Assembly: GCA_021801025.1 (NCBI GenBank)
Contig: JAJYYK010000004.1
Location: 62,001-126,000 of the forward strand
Length of the DNA: 64,000 nucleotides
Source: Pseudomonadota bacterium
GTDB lineage: Bacteria > Pseudomonadota > Gammaproteobacteria > Burkholderiales > Sulfuriferulaceae
Direction of reading: 5' to 3'
Within the stretch, counting starts at the first letter, position 1, and each line of letters opens with the position of its first letter. Under the pieces are notes generated by a model. It was given only the letters and a program-made list of their open reading frames with translations, did not search any database and had not been told where the DNA came from. The position numbers were made by a program, and so were the translations under genes. Below, one piece after another: positions 33,856 to 43,421 of the stretch.

Positions 33856-34611
33856 TTATTCCGATTTACCTGCCTGTTGGCCTTCGGCCAACAAAGCGAG
33901 TTCTTCTGCGCTCATTCCACGTTGCGCTAATAAATCAGGGCGCATTCTGGCAGTCAGCAACAGAGATTGCTGCAAACGCCATTGATTAATGCGCGCATGG
34001 TCACCGGACATCAATACCCCCGGCACACTCATGCCGCGATAAATCTCCGGCCGGGTATAATGAGGGTAATCCAGTAAACCATCGACAAAAGAATCTTGTC
34101 CGGCAGACTGCGCATCACCCAATGTGCCCGGCAATTGTCGCAACACAGCGTCCATAAGCACCATGGCAGCCAGTTCCCCGCCCGACAACACATAATCACC
34201 GATAGAGATGCACTCATGCGCCCGTTGATCAAGCAAACGTTGATCGATGCCTTCATATCGACCGGCCAACAAAATCAAACCCGGACGTGCAGCCAACATC
34301 ATGACCATGTCATGATCCAGTCGGCGCCCATGCGGCGCCAAATACAGCACGTGCGGTGTTTCGATGCCTTGTTCACGCTGACATTGGGTCGCCGCATCCA
34401 ATGCACGGTCCAAAGGTTCGGCCAACATCACCATCCCCGGACCGCCACCATAAGGCCGATCATCTACAGTGCGGTGATTGTCGTGTGTATACTCACGCGG
34501 ATTCCATAAACGCACTGCAGCCAACTCGCGGGTAAAGGCGCGCCCTGTCACGCCATAGTGTGTCAAGGCATCAAACATTTCCGGAAATAAGCTGATGACA
34601 TCAAACTGCAT
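33856..34611 (-). CDS. trmD: tRNA (guanine37-N1)-methyltransferase TrmD
   Basis: TrmD places m1G37 next to the anticodon and prevents frameshifting. The SPOUT-fold trefoil knot is seen in [29 protein letters not shown] and [34 protein letters not shown] at the ATG at 34611 is the standard start (251 residues), with GAGAT upstream. An ATG at 34620 and a TTG overlapping the rimM stop are alternatives. Confidence 0.96.
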   Translation of the reverse strand: MQFDVISLFPEMFDALTHYGVTGRAFTRELAAVRLWNPREYTHDNHRTVDDRPYGGGPGMVMLAEPLDRALDAATQCQREQGIETPHVLYLAPHGRRLDHDMVMMLAARPGLILLAGRYEGIDQRLLDQRAHECISIGDYVLSGGELAAMVLMDAVLRQLPGTLGDAQSAGQDSFVDGLLDYPHYTRPEIYRGMSVPGVLMSGDHARINQWRLQQSLLLTARMRPDLLAQRGMSAEELALLAEGQQAGKSE

Positions 34612-34631
34612 GGCGTTCATCTCAGCCAATA

Positions 34632-35171
34632 TCAATAATCCGCTTGCCAGTCAACCGTCACACGTCGGGCGGACACGTCCACATGACGCACAATTTGTTC
34701 GACAAAAGGGATTAAGCGCTCACGATCACCCTTCACAACCAGGACATCATGGGCACCGGCTTCGAGAATTTCAGCAATCTCACCCAACAGGATATCTTGT
34801 TCATTCAGGACAGTCATACCTATCAGATCTGACCAATAGTACTCATTTTCGGGTGCAACAGGCAGACTGGCGCGCGGAATTGCAATCTCACTGCCTCGTA
34901 AAGCCAGTGCCGCATCCCTGTCACTCACGCCATCAAGCAGGGCAACAAGTCCAGTGCTGTGTAACTTCCAATCCAGGACAGTGTATGCGCGCCACGAACC
35001 TTGAATGGCAATTTTCCATTCGCCATAATCCGCGAGGGTATCTGCCAATTCGGTATACGTGTGAACCTTGAGCCAACCTTGAACACCAAATGGGACGGCC
35101 AGCCGCCCCATCACCACCAGATCAACCGGCGACGCGAGCTGTTTCAATTTTGACCAATTTGGCCACGGCAT
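34632..35171 (-). CDS. rimM: 16S rRNA processing protein RimM
   Basis: RimM assists maturation of the 30S head through S19. The core [21 protein letters not shown] and the PRC-barrel part ([36 protein letters not shown]) are clear. The start is ambiguous. The ATG at 35171 has an AGG upstream but overlaps rpsP by 50 bp. A GTG at 35117 or an ATG at 35111 just after the rpsP stop would give about 160 residues and are equally plausible. Confidence 0.9.
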   Translation of the reverse strand: MPWPNWSKLKQLASPVDLVVMGRLAVPFGVQGWLKVHTYTELADTLADYGEWKIAIQGSWRAYTVLDWKLHSTGLVALLDGVSDRDAALALRGSEIAIPRASLPVAPENEYYWSDLIGMTVLNEQDILLGEIAEILEAGAHDVLVVKGDRERLIPFVEQIVRHVDVSARRVTVDWQADY

Positions 35172-35376
35172 CGCTGACCTGAGCACCTTGGGAAACCCAA
35201 TGACTCACGCGGTCTAAACTCAGACGCAAATTTTCTGTACCGGCCTTGGCAACAGGGTTATAGAAACCCACGCGCTCAATAAAACGACCATCACGACGGC
35301 AACGCGAATCCGCAACCACTACATTAAAAAATGGGCGGTTTTTAGCACCACCCCGGGCGAGACGAACGACAACCAT
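35122..35376 (-). CDS. rpsP: 30S ribosomal protein S16
   Basis: S16 is an early-assembling small-subunit protein. The ATG at 35376 ([25 protein letters not shown]) gives 84 residues, the usual size; 12 upstream codons are rejected. It heads the rpsP-rimM-trmD-rplS operon. Confidence 0.97.
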   Translation of the reverse strand: MVVVRLARGGAKNRPFFNVVVADSRCRRDGRFIERVGFYNPVAKAGTENLRLSLDRVSHWVSQGAQVSDAVAKLVKIETARVAG

Positions 35377-35471
35377 AAAGAAGCCCAAGTTAAAATAAAT
35401 AAAAGAGGGCAATTATAGAAAGAAATTGGATATCTTGCAAGCAATAACGTGAATTGATGCATAATCAGAAT

Positions 35472-35528
35472 TAAAAATAAACGCCTGATTCCAAAGACAA
35501 CCACATTTTCAAATCAGGCGTATTTTTT
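35472..35528. terminator. Terminator downstream of the DsrE-like gene
   Basis: CGCCTGATT (35482-35490) pairs with AATCAGGCG (35512-35520) around a 20-base loop, with T-rich tracts on both sides. On the minus strand TTTATTTTT follows, so it ends the DsrE-like transcript. The large loop lowers certainty. Confidence 0.6.
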
Positions 35529-35549
35529 GCTGGTATTTATCGATACTGT

Positions 35550-36059
35550 TTACATTGCCGGATCCACAACAAAATGTTTGCGTGCCTGCAGGAAAGCCAC
35601 CTCAGCGAAACCAGACGGAACAATGTCTGCATCCTTCACGCCATACAGGGTATGGTAATCAATACCCTGTTCAGAAAGGCTATTATTACACACCACGAAT
35701 TGCACACCGTGCGCGCGCAGCATGTCTACCTGAGTCTTTTGCTCAGTGGTCGGATTTTTTAACCAGGCCAATCCTTTGGCATACATGACCACTTTCACAT
35801 CCAGCTTTCCACCCCAAGCCTCTGTCGCCTTCAGTGCATTAGCAATGTTACGCAGTTTCATCGGTAACATCATGTCATTGGTCAAAGGCACCACCATTTT
35901 CAAAACACCATAGGACTCGTGTTTCATATTGGGTTTCACATAAGCCGAAACCGGCGCTACGGCAGGCGCAGCTGCCGCTGGGGTAAGATCATCAGCGAAT
36001 ACAGGCGCGGTCACACACAAGACAGCAGATAACAACAACACTCTTTGTTTAAATCTCAT
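35550..36059 (-). CDS. Periplasmic DsrE/DsrF-like protein
   Basis: This 169-residue protein starts with a Sec signal peptide (MRFKQRVLLLSAVLCVTAPVFA) and an Ala/Pro linker. A DsrE-like fold follows: VVPLTNDMMLPMKLRNIANAL, DVKVVMYAKGLAWL, and the conserved Cys in VQFVVCNNSLSEQG (near 127). Cytosolic DsrE proteins carry sulfur on that Cys; exported versions are common in sulfur- and iron-oxidising bacteria but their role is unknown. It is monocistronic and divergent from an orphan solute-binding protein gene. Confidence 0.8.
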   Translation of the reverse strand: MRFKQRVLLLSAVLCVTAPVFADDLTPAAAAPAVAPVSAYVKPNMKHESYGVLKMVVPLTNDMMLPMKLRNIANALKATEAWGGKLDVKVVMYAKGLAWLKNPTTEQKTQVDMLRAHGVQFVVCNNSLSEQGIDYHTLYGVKDADIVPSGFAEVAFLQARKHFVVDPAM

Positions 36060-36246
36060 TCATCTCTCCTAATTATCAAATTTTGATTTATACCCAACTC
36101 AAAAATAAACACCCATCTCGACATAAGGCCCTGCGCAGCAAAACAGAACTGCGTGTCCAGTTTACATCGAACCACACAAGCTTTACAATCTATTTGGCGG
36201 TGATTTCCGCACTGCCCCCATAACACTTTTTGGAGAAGTCACCATT

Positions 36247-37233
36247 ATGTCCATTTTTCGCACTAAAATTTCACGCGCAGTCGCCACAACTCTGATCGCA
36301 CCCGCTTTATTTGCTGCTTCACTCGCTCATGCTGCCGTCAGTCAAGAACAATTTTTCCCGCCATGGAGTCATGGTGCAAACAATCCTGTTCAAACACATG
36401 GACTGGAATTCACTGTACCCGAAGTCGACAACCTGCCCGATTTTCACGGTGATCCTTGCACGGCCAAACTGGTGGTCTTTGTTGGCGGCAACTATTTTTT
36501 CGCCATGGCACCACTGGTAACAGAATTCATCAAAGAGCACCCTGAATTTAAAGAAAAAGTTTACTATGAAACCATCCCGCCCGGATTGTTGGTTGATCAA
36601 ATCAAACACAACGGCACGATCACGGTCGGCAATATGACCTGGACAGCGCATGCTGACGTGTATGCAGGGGGCCTCAAGCGCGTCAATGGCGTGATCAGCG
36701 ATGGTTATGCAAAAGGCCCTGCTGTGCCCTATGCCACCAACACCTTGACCATCATGATCCCCAAGGGCAATCCTGCTCACATTACCGGCTTGACCGACCT
36801 GGGTAAACCTGGCGTGCGACTGGTGATGCCTAACCCCGCGTTTGAGGGGATAGGTCGCCAAATTAAGGCCAGTCTGGCTAAAGCAGGAGGCGAAGATTTG
36901 GTGACCAGCGTTTATACTACCAAGGTCAACGATGGTGAAACCATTATGACCCATATCCACCATCGTCAGTCACCATTGTATTTGATGCTTGGACGTGCCG
37001 ATGCCGGTGTGACCTGGCAATCAGAGGCCATCTTCCAGGAAGAAGTTGGCAACCCGATCAGTCATGTTGCCATCCCTGATGACCAGAATGCCACAGCAAT
37101 TTACGCTGCTGTGGCTTTAAAAGCCGCACCCCATCGTAAAGCCGCACAAATGTGGGTGGATTATCTGCGTTCGCCTCAAGCGTTGGCTATTTTTGAACAT
37201 TATGGTTTCAAGCCATACAGCGACAAGAAATAA
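36247..37233 (+). CDS. Orphan periplasmic substrate-binding protein (ModA/SBP_bac_11-like)
   Basis: This 328-residue protein has a signal peptide ending near ASLAHA-AVSQEQ and a type II periplasmic binding fold: LVVFVGGNYFFAMAPLVTEFIKEHP at the start of the mature domain and RADAGVTWQSEAIFQEE in lobe two. The C-terminal part, RKAAQMWVDYLRSPQALAIFEHYGFKPY, resembles ModA-like anion binders. No permease or ATPase gene is adjacent. TTGGAGAAG precedes the ATG, and a strong terminator follows. The ligand is unknown. Confidence 0.75.
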   Translation: MSIFRTKISRAVATTLIAPALFAASLAHAAVSQEQFFPPWSHGANNPVQTHGLEFTVPEVDNLPDFHGDPCTAKLVVFVGGNYFFAMAPLVTEFIKEHPEFKEKVYYETIPPGLLVDQIKHNGTITVGNMTWTAHADVYAGGLKRVNGVISDGYAKGPAVPYATNTLTIMIPKGNPAHITGLTDLGKPGVRLVMPNPAFEGIGRQIKASLAKAGGEDLVTSVYTTKVNDGETIMTHIHHRQSPLYLMLGRADAGVTWQSEAIFQEEVGNPISHVAIPDDQNATAIYAAVALKAAPHRKAAQMWVDYLRSPQALAIFEHYGFKPYSDKK

Positions 37234-37254
37234 TTTATCGGGGTGCCTACCCCT

Positions 37255-37288
37255 GAAAAAAGCCATGCATCACTGCATGGCTTTTTTT
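37255..37288 (+). terminator. Intrinsic terminator of the substrate-binding protein gene
   Basis: GCCATGCA/TGCATGGC with a TCAC loop is followed by T7 and preceded by an A-run, so it can also act for the opposing efflux operon. Confidence 0.9.
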
Positions 37289-37326
37289 GGTACAAAACAT
37301 GTAAAAACGAAAAAATCAGAATTTAA

Positions 37327-38787
37327 CTATGAATGAGAAACCATTGCAGCTTTCCCTGCCTGCGGCGATGTGTATCCACCTCCCAATGCCCGTACCAAGT
37401 CAACATTGGCCTGTAAACGTCGGGTTTCCAGGTCCAAACCCTGTAACGAAACACGCAACGCAGCAGTTTGTGCAGTGACCACTTCCAGATAGTTCACCAT
37501 TCCCTCACGATAACGATTCATTGCGATGGTCAAAGTTAAATTGGTATCAATAATTGCCGCATCAATATGTTTGGATTCCAATGCCAGATTATTCAGCAGT
37601 GAAAGGTTGTCCTCAACTTGCTGGAAACCATTGAGCACAGTGGTGCGATAATTGTCTGTAGCAATATCCAGGGCATCTTTCGCCTGACGGTTGATCGCCT
37701 TGCGATAGCCCCCATCAAACAAAGTCAATAAAGCTGCAGGGCCTATGCTCCAGATTTGCGTGGGCGCCAAAGCATATTGGCTGGAATTAATTGCTTCAAC
37801 CCCAAGCAACCCACCCAAACTGACTGTCGGAAAATAGGCAGCACGTGCCACACCCACTTCGGCGTTTGCAGCAGCCACTTTCCGTTCCGCAGAAGCAATA
37901 TCCGGGCGACGTTGTAACAAATCACTTGGCAGGCCCACTGGCGTGACAGGCAATTTCATCGCCAAACGAGCTGGTGCAATGTTGAATACCGACGCAGGCT
38001 GTCCAACCAGAGACGCTATGGCATGTTCATACAAGGCACGACTGGCCACCACATCCACCAATTCGGCTTTGACAGAATCCAGTTGTGCCTGAGCACGAGA
38101 CACGCTCAATGCAGAGTCAATTCCGCCGTGAAAACGATGTTCAGTGAGTGATAACGCCTTGTCATAAGCCAGTACCACGTCTTTCAGCAAAGCCGCTTTT
38201 TCATCCAGTCCACGCAAAGCAATGTAGTTGTTTGTCAGTTGCGCACGCAAGCTCAGTCGCACCGACTCCAAATCGGCAGCAGAAGCTTCCGCACCAGCCT
38301 TTTCTGCGGCCACTGTGTTGCGCACCTGCCCCCACAAATCGACTTCATAGTTCAAATTCAAACCACCGTATCGTTGCTGGTAAGTCTGTGGGTCGGTTAA
38401 GGTGTTTGAAGGGTTCCAGATTTGCGGTTTGTTATAAAACGCCTTGTTGGCTGTATCGAAGCCTGCTGCATCAATCGTGGGAAACAGGAAGCTGCGCGCC
38501 TGCGCTTCAACGGCTTGCGCCTGATCATAATGCGACAGGGCGGCCGCCAAACTCGGGTTTGCAGAATCCAGTTGGCCAATTAATTGATCGAGCTTGGCAT
38601 CATGATAACTCTTCCACCAGTCTCCCCGCGCCTGAGCATCGGCAGGCACAGCGGGTTGCCATTGCCCAACCTCTTTGTAAGCGACAGGTGCCTTAAATTC
38701 TGGTGGATGATAGGTGGGTGCCAGGGAACACCCTGCCAGCAGCGAAGTCATACTGGCGGCCAACAGTGTCAGGCGCGCACGCATCAT
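37327..38787 (-). CDS. NodT-family outer-membrane efflux lipoprotein
   Basis: This is the outer-membrane channel of a tripartite RND pump. The 486-residue protein has lipobox LLAGCSLAPTYHPPE (Cys near 20) and the two repeated helical OEP halves (QLDSANPSLAAALSHYDQAQA, RRPDIASAERKVAAANAEVGVARAAYFPTVSLGG). The start overlaps the stop of the adaptor gene by 4 bp. It is third in a minus-strand operon, pump-adaptor-channel. Confidence 0.93.
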   Translation of the reverse strand: MMRARLTLLAASMTSLLAGCSLAPTYHPPEFKAPVAYKEVGQWQPAVPADAQARGDWWKSYHDAKLDQLIGQLDSANPSLAAALSHYDQAQAVEAQARSFLFPTIDAAGFDTANKAFYNKPQIWNPSNTLTDPQTYQQRYGGLNLNYEVDLWGQVRNTVAAEKAGAEASAADLESVRLSLRAQLTNNYIALRGLDEKAALLKDVVLAYDKALSLTEHRFHGGIDSALSVSRAQAQLDSVKAELVDVVASRALYEHAIASLVGQPASVFNIAPARLAMKLPVTPVGLPSDLLQRRPDIASAERKVAAANAEVGVARAAYFPTVSLGGLLGVEAINSSQYALAPTQIWSIGPAALLTLFDGGYRKAINRQAKDALDIATDNYRTTVLNGFQQVEDNLSLLNNLALESKHIDAAIIDTNLTLTIAMNRYREGMVNYLEVVTAQTAALRVSLQGLDLETRRLQANVDLVRALGGGYTSPQAGKAAMVSHS

Positions 38788-39944
38788 GGTTGCTTCCTCT
38801 CCACCACATCCACTTTGTCACCGTTAGCAACAGAATCCGATGGTGAATCAATCACTAAATCACTTGCTTGCAATCCAGAGCGGATTTCAACAGATTTACC
38901 CATGTCCTTGCCCATCACCACAGATTTGAGCAATACCCTATGATCTGGACCGACGGTAGCCACTTCCAGACCATTTTTACGGAATAACAAGGTAGTGGAT
39001 GGTACAACCAGCGTATTGACACGCACAGGCAACTCAAAATTCACATCCGTGTAAGCACCCGGTAACAAGTCTTTATTTGGATTATCAACTTCCAGTTCTA
39101 CGGTCAATGTTCTGGACGTAGCATGTATGGCCTCTGAAGTGCTGAGCAGATGTGCCGGAAAATGCTCGTTAGGGCGATCAGGAAAGGTGATTTGCGCGGT
39201 CAAGCCGGGTTGAATGGCACTGGCGAAATTTTGTGGTACATCGACATAAACACGTAATTTACTGACATCGGCGACACGAAACAAGGGAACGGTGTTTGCG
39301 TTGCTGCCTGTTGAAATTAACATGCCAATATCTGTATTCCTGACTGTCACAACGCCATCAAATGGAGCGACCAAATGATTAAATGCCTGCTCAGCCTTTA
39401 ATGACTGGACGTTGGCAGCCGCAGCATCGACCAGTGCCTGTTGCGCTTTGGCGCCCTGCACTTTTTCATCGACTTCTTGTCTTGACACTGAATCCGAACT
39501 CAACAGATTCAACCACCGGGCTGCTGTGATGTTCGCCAACTCCAACCTGGCTTTCGCGGTGACCAAATCAGATTGCGCACGCTGAATTTGTTGATCCAGC
39601 TCGGGCGTATCAATCGTCGCCATTAATTGGCCTTTTTTCACATCGGCACCAATATCGGTGTACCACATCTTTAAATAGCCATTCACTTGCGAATAAATGA
39701 CCGCCTCGATCCAGGGCATCACATTGCCGGGCAATTCAAGCGATTGCGTTGCTGGTGCAGGGGAGGGGTTAATGACTTTGACGCTGACCACATCTCGAGC
39801 ATCAGCAACCTTTTTCAAGGATTTGTCATGGTGCAAACGCCCCATAATCCCCAGCACTGCGACCACCACAGCCGCAGCAATCAGGATCATCAAACCCAAA
39901 CGGGCACGCCCGGAAAACGGAACGTGTGGATATTCATTAGACAT
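38784..39944 (-). CDS. RND efflux periplasmic adaptor subunit
   Basis: This membrane-fusion protein links the RND pump to the outer-membrane channel. The 386-residue protein has an N-terminal membrane anchor (LGLMILIAAAVVVAVLGIM) and lipoyl halves around VNGYLKMWYTDIGADVKKGQ and HLVAPFDGVVTVRNTDIGM. A helical hairpin (about 110-190) and a beta-barrel follow. It lies 2 bp after the pump gene and overlaps the channel gene; GGAG precedes its ATG. Confidence 0.93.
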   Translation of the reverse strand: MSNEYPHVPFSGRARLGLMILIAAAVVVAVLGIMGRLHHDKSLKKVADARDVVSVKVINPSPAPATQSLELPGNVMPWIEAVIYSQVNGYLKMWYTDIGADVKKGQLMATIDTPELDQQIQRAQSDLVTAKARLELANITAARWLNLLSSDSVSRQEVDEKVQGAKAQQALVDAAAANVQSLKAEQAFNHLVAPFDGVVTVRNTDIGMLISTGSNANTVPLFRVADVSKLRVYVDVPQNFASAIQPGLTAQITFPDRPNEHFPAHLLSTSEAIHATSRTLTVELEVDNPNKDLLPGAYTDVNFELPVRVNTLVVPSTTLLFRKNGLEVATVGPDHRVLLKSVVMGKDMGKSVEIRSGLQASDLVIDSPSDSVANGDKVDVVERKQP

Positions 39945-39946
39945 TA

Positions 39947-42900
39947 TTAAGCTCCGGTGTGTACAGATTGAGAAGTAAGTTTGGCCTTGTCATGACGATG
40001 AACCAAACTGAAAATAACAGGCACAAACAATAAGGTAGCAATGGTAGCAAACGATAGGCCGCCAATCACTGCGCGACCCAGTGGGGCATTTTGCTCACCG
40101 CCATCCCCCAAGCCCAGGGCCATTGGTGCCATGCCGATAATCATGGCCAAAGCTGTCATCAGAACAGGACGAAAACGGATGTAACCGGCTTCAACTGCTG
40201 CCGTCATACCACTGTCTCCTTCGCTTAGCCGTTCACGCGCAAAACTCACCACCAGAATACTGTTTGCAGTTGCCACGCCCATACACAAGATGGCACCAAT
40301 CAATGCCGGCACGGACAACGGCGTATGGGTCACAAACAGCATCCATACGATACCAGCCAGGGCAGCGGGTAAGGCAGTAATAATCACGAAGGGATCCATC
40401 CATGACTGAAAATTCACCACAATCAGCAGGTAAATAAACACAATAGCGGCAATCAAACCAAAAATCAAACCTTGATACGATACATTCATGGCCTGCACCT
40501 GGCCTCGCAACACCACCGTAGAACCTTTCGGCACATCCTTTGCTGTGGCATTAAGTACAGCTTGCACATCATGGGCGATGCCCCCCAAATCACGTTCTTC
40601 TGTGGTACCAAACAGATCGTAAACGGGTTGGACATTATAGTGCGAGACCACTGCATCAATCTGGTTACGCTCGATATTGGCAACATTACCCAGGATTTGT
40701 GGTACCGGAGACTTGCCTGACGGCATCGGCACATTCAGCAAATCATTCATGCTGTCAATGCGGTACTGCGGGGTTTGGATCACCAAAGGATAGGTCACGT
40801 GGTTTTTAGGATTTAACCAGAAATTCGGTGCTGTCTGAAAACTCCCTGATGCTGTCACCAACAGACTGGTCGCAATTTGCCGTTGCGTGATGCCCAATTC
40901 CTTGGCACGCACCCTGTCCACCACCACATGTAAATCCGGTTCGTTGGCGGCTTGCTGCATACGCAAATCAGCCAAACCAGGAATATTCCGCATTTTGTTC
41001 ATTAATTCACGCGCATAAACCAAATTGGCTGCACGGTGAAAACCGATCACTTGCACATCCATCGGCGCAGGCATACCAAAGTTAAGAATCTGGCTGACAA
41101 TGTCGGCGGGCAGGAATGAAAAGGTGACACCCGGAAAATCATGATTCAAATCACGCCGCAGCGACTCCACGTAACCGGCTGTGGGATGATGATTTTCATT
41201 CAGGCTGATCAGGATATCCGCATCCTGCGTACCCACCGGCGCCGAATTATTATAAGTCAAGTTAATACCGCTCACTGGCAAACCAATATTGTCCAGTATC
41301 GTCCCAATCTCCGATTTGGGGATTTTCGTACGAATTTCATTGTCGATTTCGTTCACGATGCGCGTCGTTTCCTCAATACGCGTACCGGTTTGAACTCGCA
41401 CATGCAACTTGATTTGCCCCGCATCCACATCAGGAAAAAAGTTACGCCCCAGCCAGGGTACCAGCAAGAACGAAAGCAGCACAAAACCCATAAAACCCAT
41501 AATAAAATTAGGTCGATTGGTCAGTGCCATCAGCAGAATATTTCGGTAGCCCTCACGGAATCCTGAAAATCCCTGTTCAAATTTGCGCTGAAAGATCACG
41601 AGTGGGTTTTTGGTTGGACTTTGCAAGTGAACCGCAGGCGCGCCGTGTTCTTCCTGCGCACTGTCAGCATGCGCATTTTCCCCATCACCCAGATGCACAT
41701 GCGGTTTGAGCAGATAATTCGCCACCGTTGGCACCAGGGTACGCGACAGCAGGAAGGATGAGATCATCGCAAACACCACCGCTTCCGCCATGGGTTTAAA
41801 CAAATACCCCGATACCCCGGGCAGAAAGAACATCGGGACGAACACGATACATATCGACAACAGCGACACAAACGCCGGGATCACAATTTGATTTGCGCCA
41901 TCCATAATGGCGGCTTCTACCTGCTTGCCGTGTTCAAGGTGCCAGTTAATGTTCTCAATCGTCACGGTCGCATCGTCCACCAACATCCCCACCGCCAGCG
42001 CCAACCCACCTAACGTCATGATGTTGATGGTTTGCCCCATGGCAGACAACATCATGATGGCCGATAAAATTGCCAAAGGAATCGACAACATAATGATCAC
42101 AGTAGAACGCCAGCTGCCCAAAAACAGCATGATCATCAATCCGGTGAGCAATGCCGCCGTCACGCCCTCACGAATCACACCATTAATGGAATCCTTCACA
42201 AAGGTTGATTGATCGCCAACCAGACCGATTTGCAACGCCTTGGGCAGGCCGGCCTTGATCAATGGCAGCATGTCTTTGACTTGTTGAATAATCGTCAGCG
42301 TCGAGGCATCACCGTTTTTCTGAATGGTGGTCAGCACCGAGTGACGTCCATCAATCCGCACCACGTTGGTCTGCGGCGCGAAGCTGTCATGCACATAGGC
42401 GACGTCGCGCACATAAATCGTTGTGCCATTAATTTGTTTCACCGGCATGTCATTTAACATGTCCACAGCTTGCGTACTCATGTTAAGCGTGACGTCGTAT
42501 TCGAACGTACCAATTTTTTCTGTGCCTGCAGGCAACATCAAGTTCTGCACTGCCAGCGCCCCACTCACATCTGCCGGCGTCAGTCCTTTTTCACGCAAAC
42601 GGTTGGGGTCCAGATCCACCATGATCTGACGGATTTTACCGCCATAAGGTGAGGTCACCGCAGCGCCTTCCACGTTCGCCAGATCGGGGCGAATAAAGTT
42701 ATTGGACAAATCAAACAATTGATTGTCGAGCAGGGTCTTACTGGTGAGCGCCAGCTCAAGAATCGGCACACTGGAGGCGTTGTACACCAGAATCTGTGGC
42801 GGCGTGATACCGGGTGGCAATTGTTTCAACACGGTTTGTGAAATGGCAGTCACTTGACTCATCGCGCCATTGATATTCACCCCAGTATGAAAATAAATTT

Positions 42901-43180
42901 TCACCACTGCGACGCCGGCCAGCGATTGTGATTCGATGTGGTCAATGTCATTCACCGTACTCGACAGGTTACGCTCGTAGTAGGTGACGATACGATCCGA
43001 CATGTCGTCTGGTGTAAAACCATTGTAGGTCCACACCACGCCAATGACAGGAATATTGATGTCCGGAAAAATATCCGTGCGCATGTTCAAATACGCGATC
43101 GGACCGAGAATAAAAATTAATATGGCCATCACCACAAAGGTGTAAGGCCGACTCAGGGCAACTCGAACTAACCACAACAT
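39947..43180 (-). CDS. RND family efflux pump, HAE-type permease
   Basis: The 1077-residue inner-membrane pump shows the 12-segment RND plan with two large periplasmic loops. It has the proton-relay motif GGLALAVGMLVDDATVTIENIN in segment 4 and the second-half equivalent PALIGAILCMGVATANSILVVSFARERL. The start MLWLVRVALSRPYTF at 43180 is supported by AAGGAAG. It matches the AcrB-like multidrug branch rather than the CzcA heavy-metal branch only loosely; substrates cannot be stated. First gene of the efflux operon; no regulator gene is adjacent. Confidence 0.93.
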   Translation of the reverse strand: MLWLVRVALSRPYTFVVMAILIFILGPIAYLNMRTDIFPDINIPVIGVVWTYNGFTPDDMSDRIVTYYERNLSSTVNDIDHIESQSLAGVAVVKIYFHTGVNINGAMSQVTAISQTVLKQLPPGITPPQILVYNASSVPILELALTSKTLLDNQLFDLSNNFIRPDLANVEGAAVTSPYGGKIRQIMVDLDPNRLREKGLTPADVSGALAVQNLMLPAGTEKIGTFEYDVTLNMSTQAVDMLNDMPVKQINGTTIYVRDVAYVHDSFAPQTNVVRIDGRHSVLTTIQKNGDASTLTIIQQVKDMLPLIKAGLPKALQIGLVGDQSTFVKDSINGVIREGVTAALLTGLMIMLFLGSWRSTVIIMLSIPLAILSAIMMLSAMGQTINIMTLGGLALAVGMLVDDATVTIENINWHLEHGKQVEAAIMDGANQIVIPAFVSLLSICIVFVPMFFLPGVSGYLFKPMAEAVVFAMISSFLLSRTLVPTVANYLLKPHVHLGDGENAHADSAQEEHGAPAVHLQSPTKNPLVIFQRKFEQGFSGFREGYRNILLMALTNRPNFIMGFMGFVLLSFLLVPWLGRNFFPDVDAGQIKLHVRVQTGTRIEETTRIVNEIDNEIRTKIPKSEIGTILDNIGLPVSGINLTYNNSAPVGTQDADILISLNENHHPTAGYVESLRRDLNHDFPGVTFSFLPADIVSQILNFGMPAPMDVQVIGFHRAANLVYARELMNKMRNIPGLADLRMQQAANEPDLHVVVDRVRAKELGITQRQIATSLLVTASGSFQTAPNFWLNPKNHVTYPLVIQTPQYRIDSMNDLLNVPMPSGKSPVPQILGNVANIERNQIDAVVSHYNVQPVYDLFGTTEERDLGGIAHDVQAVLNATAKDVPKGSTVVLRGQVQAMNVSYQGLIFGLIAAIVFIYLLIVVNFQSWMDPFVIITALPAALAGIVWMLFVTHTPLSVPALIGAILCMGVATANSILVVSFARERLSEGDSGMTAAVEAGYIRFRPVLMTALAMIIGMAPMALGLGDGGEQNAPLGRAVIGGLSFATIATLLFVPVIFSLVHRHDKAKLTSQSVHTGA

Positions 43181-43357
43181 AGGCACGACTTCCTTGCACA
43201 GAGATTTAAAGCAAGCGGCGCATAACAACTGCACACACCAAGTTGCCAGTACTTTAGCACATTAAGCCTACAGCACGCTGACAAACACCATTTCATTTTA
43301 TTGCGAAAGCCACACATGATCGTGTTGTGGGGGCGCCCCTACAATGACGGGTGTTTT

Positions 43358-43392
43358 CATAAAAAAACCGCGCCTTGTGAGCGCGGTTTTCC
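43358..43392 (-). terminator. Intrinsic terminator of the porin gene
   Basis: On the minus strand GCGC-rich stem AACCGCGC/GCGCGGTT with a 7-base loop is followed by T7. It ends the porin transcript 30 bp after its stop. A GTGGGGGCGCCCCTAC dyad lies just beyond. Confidence 0.85.
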
Positions 43393-43421
43393 GGTTGCAA
43401 AACCACTTATCCGATACGGGA

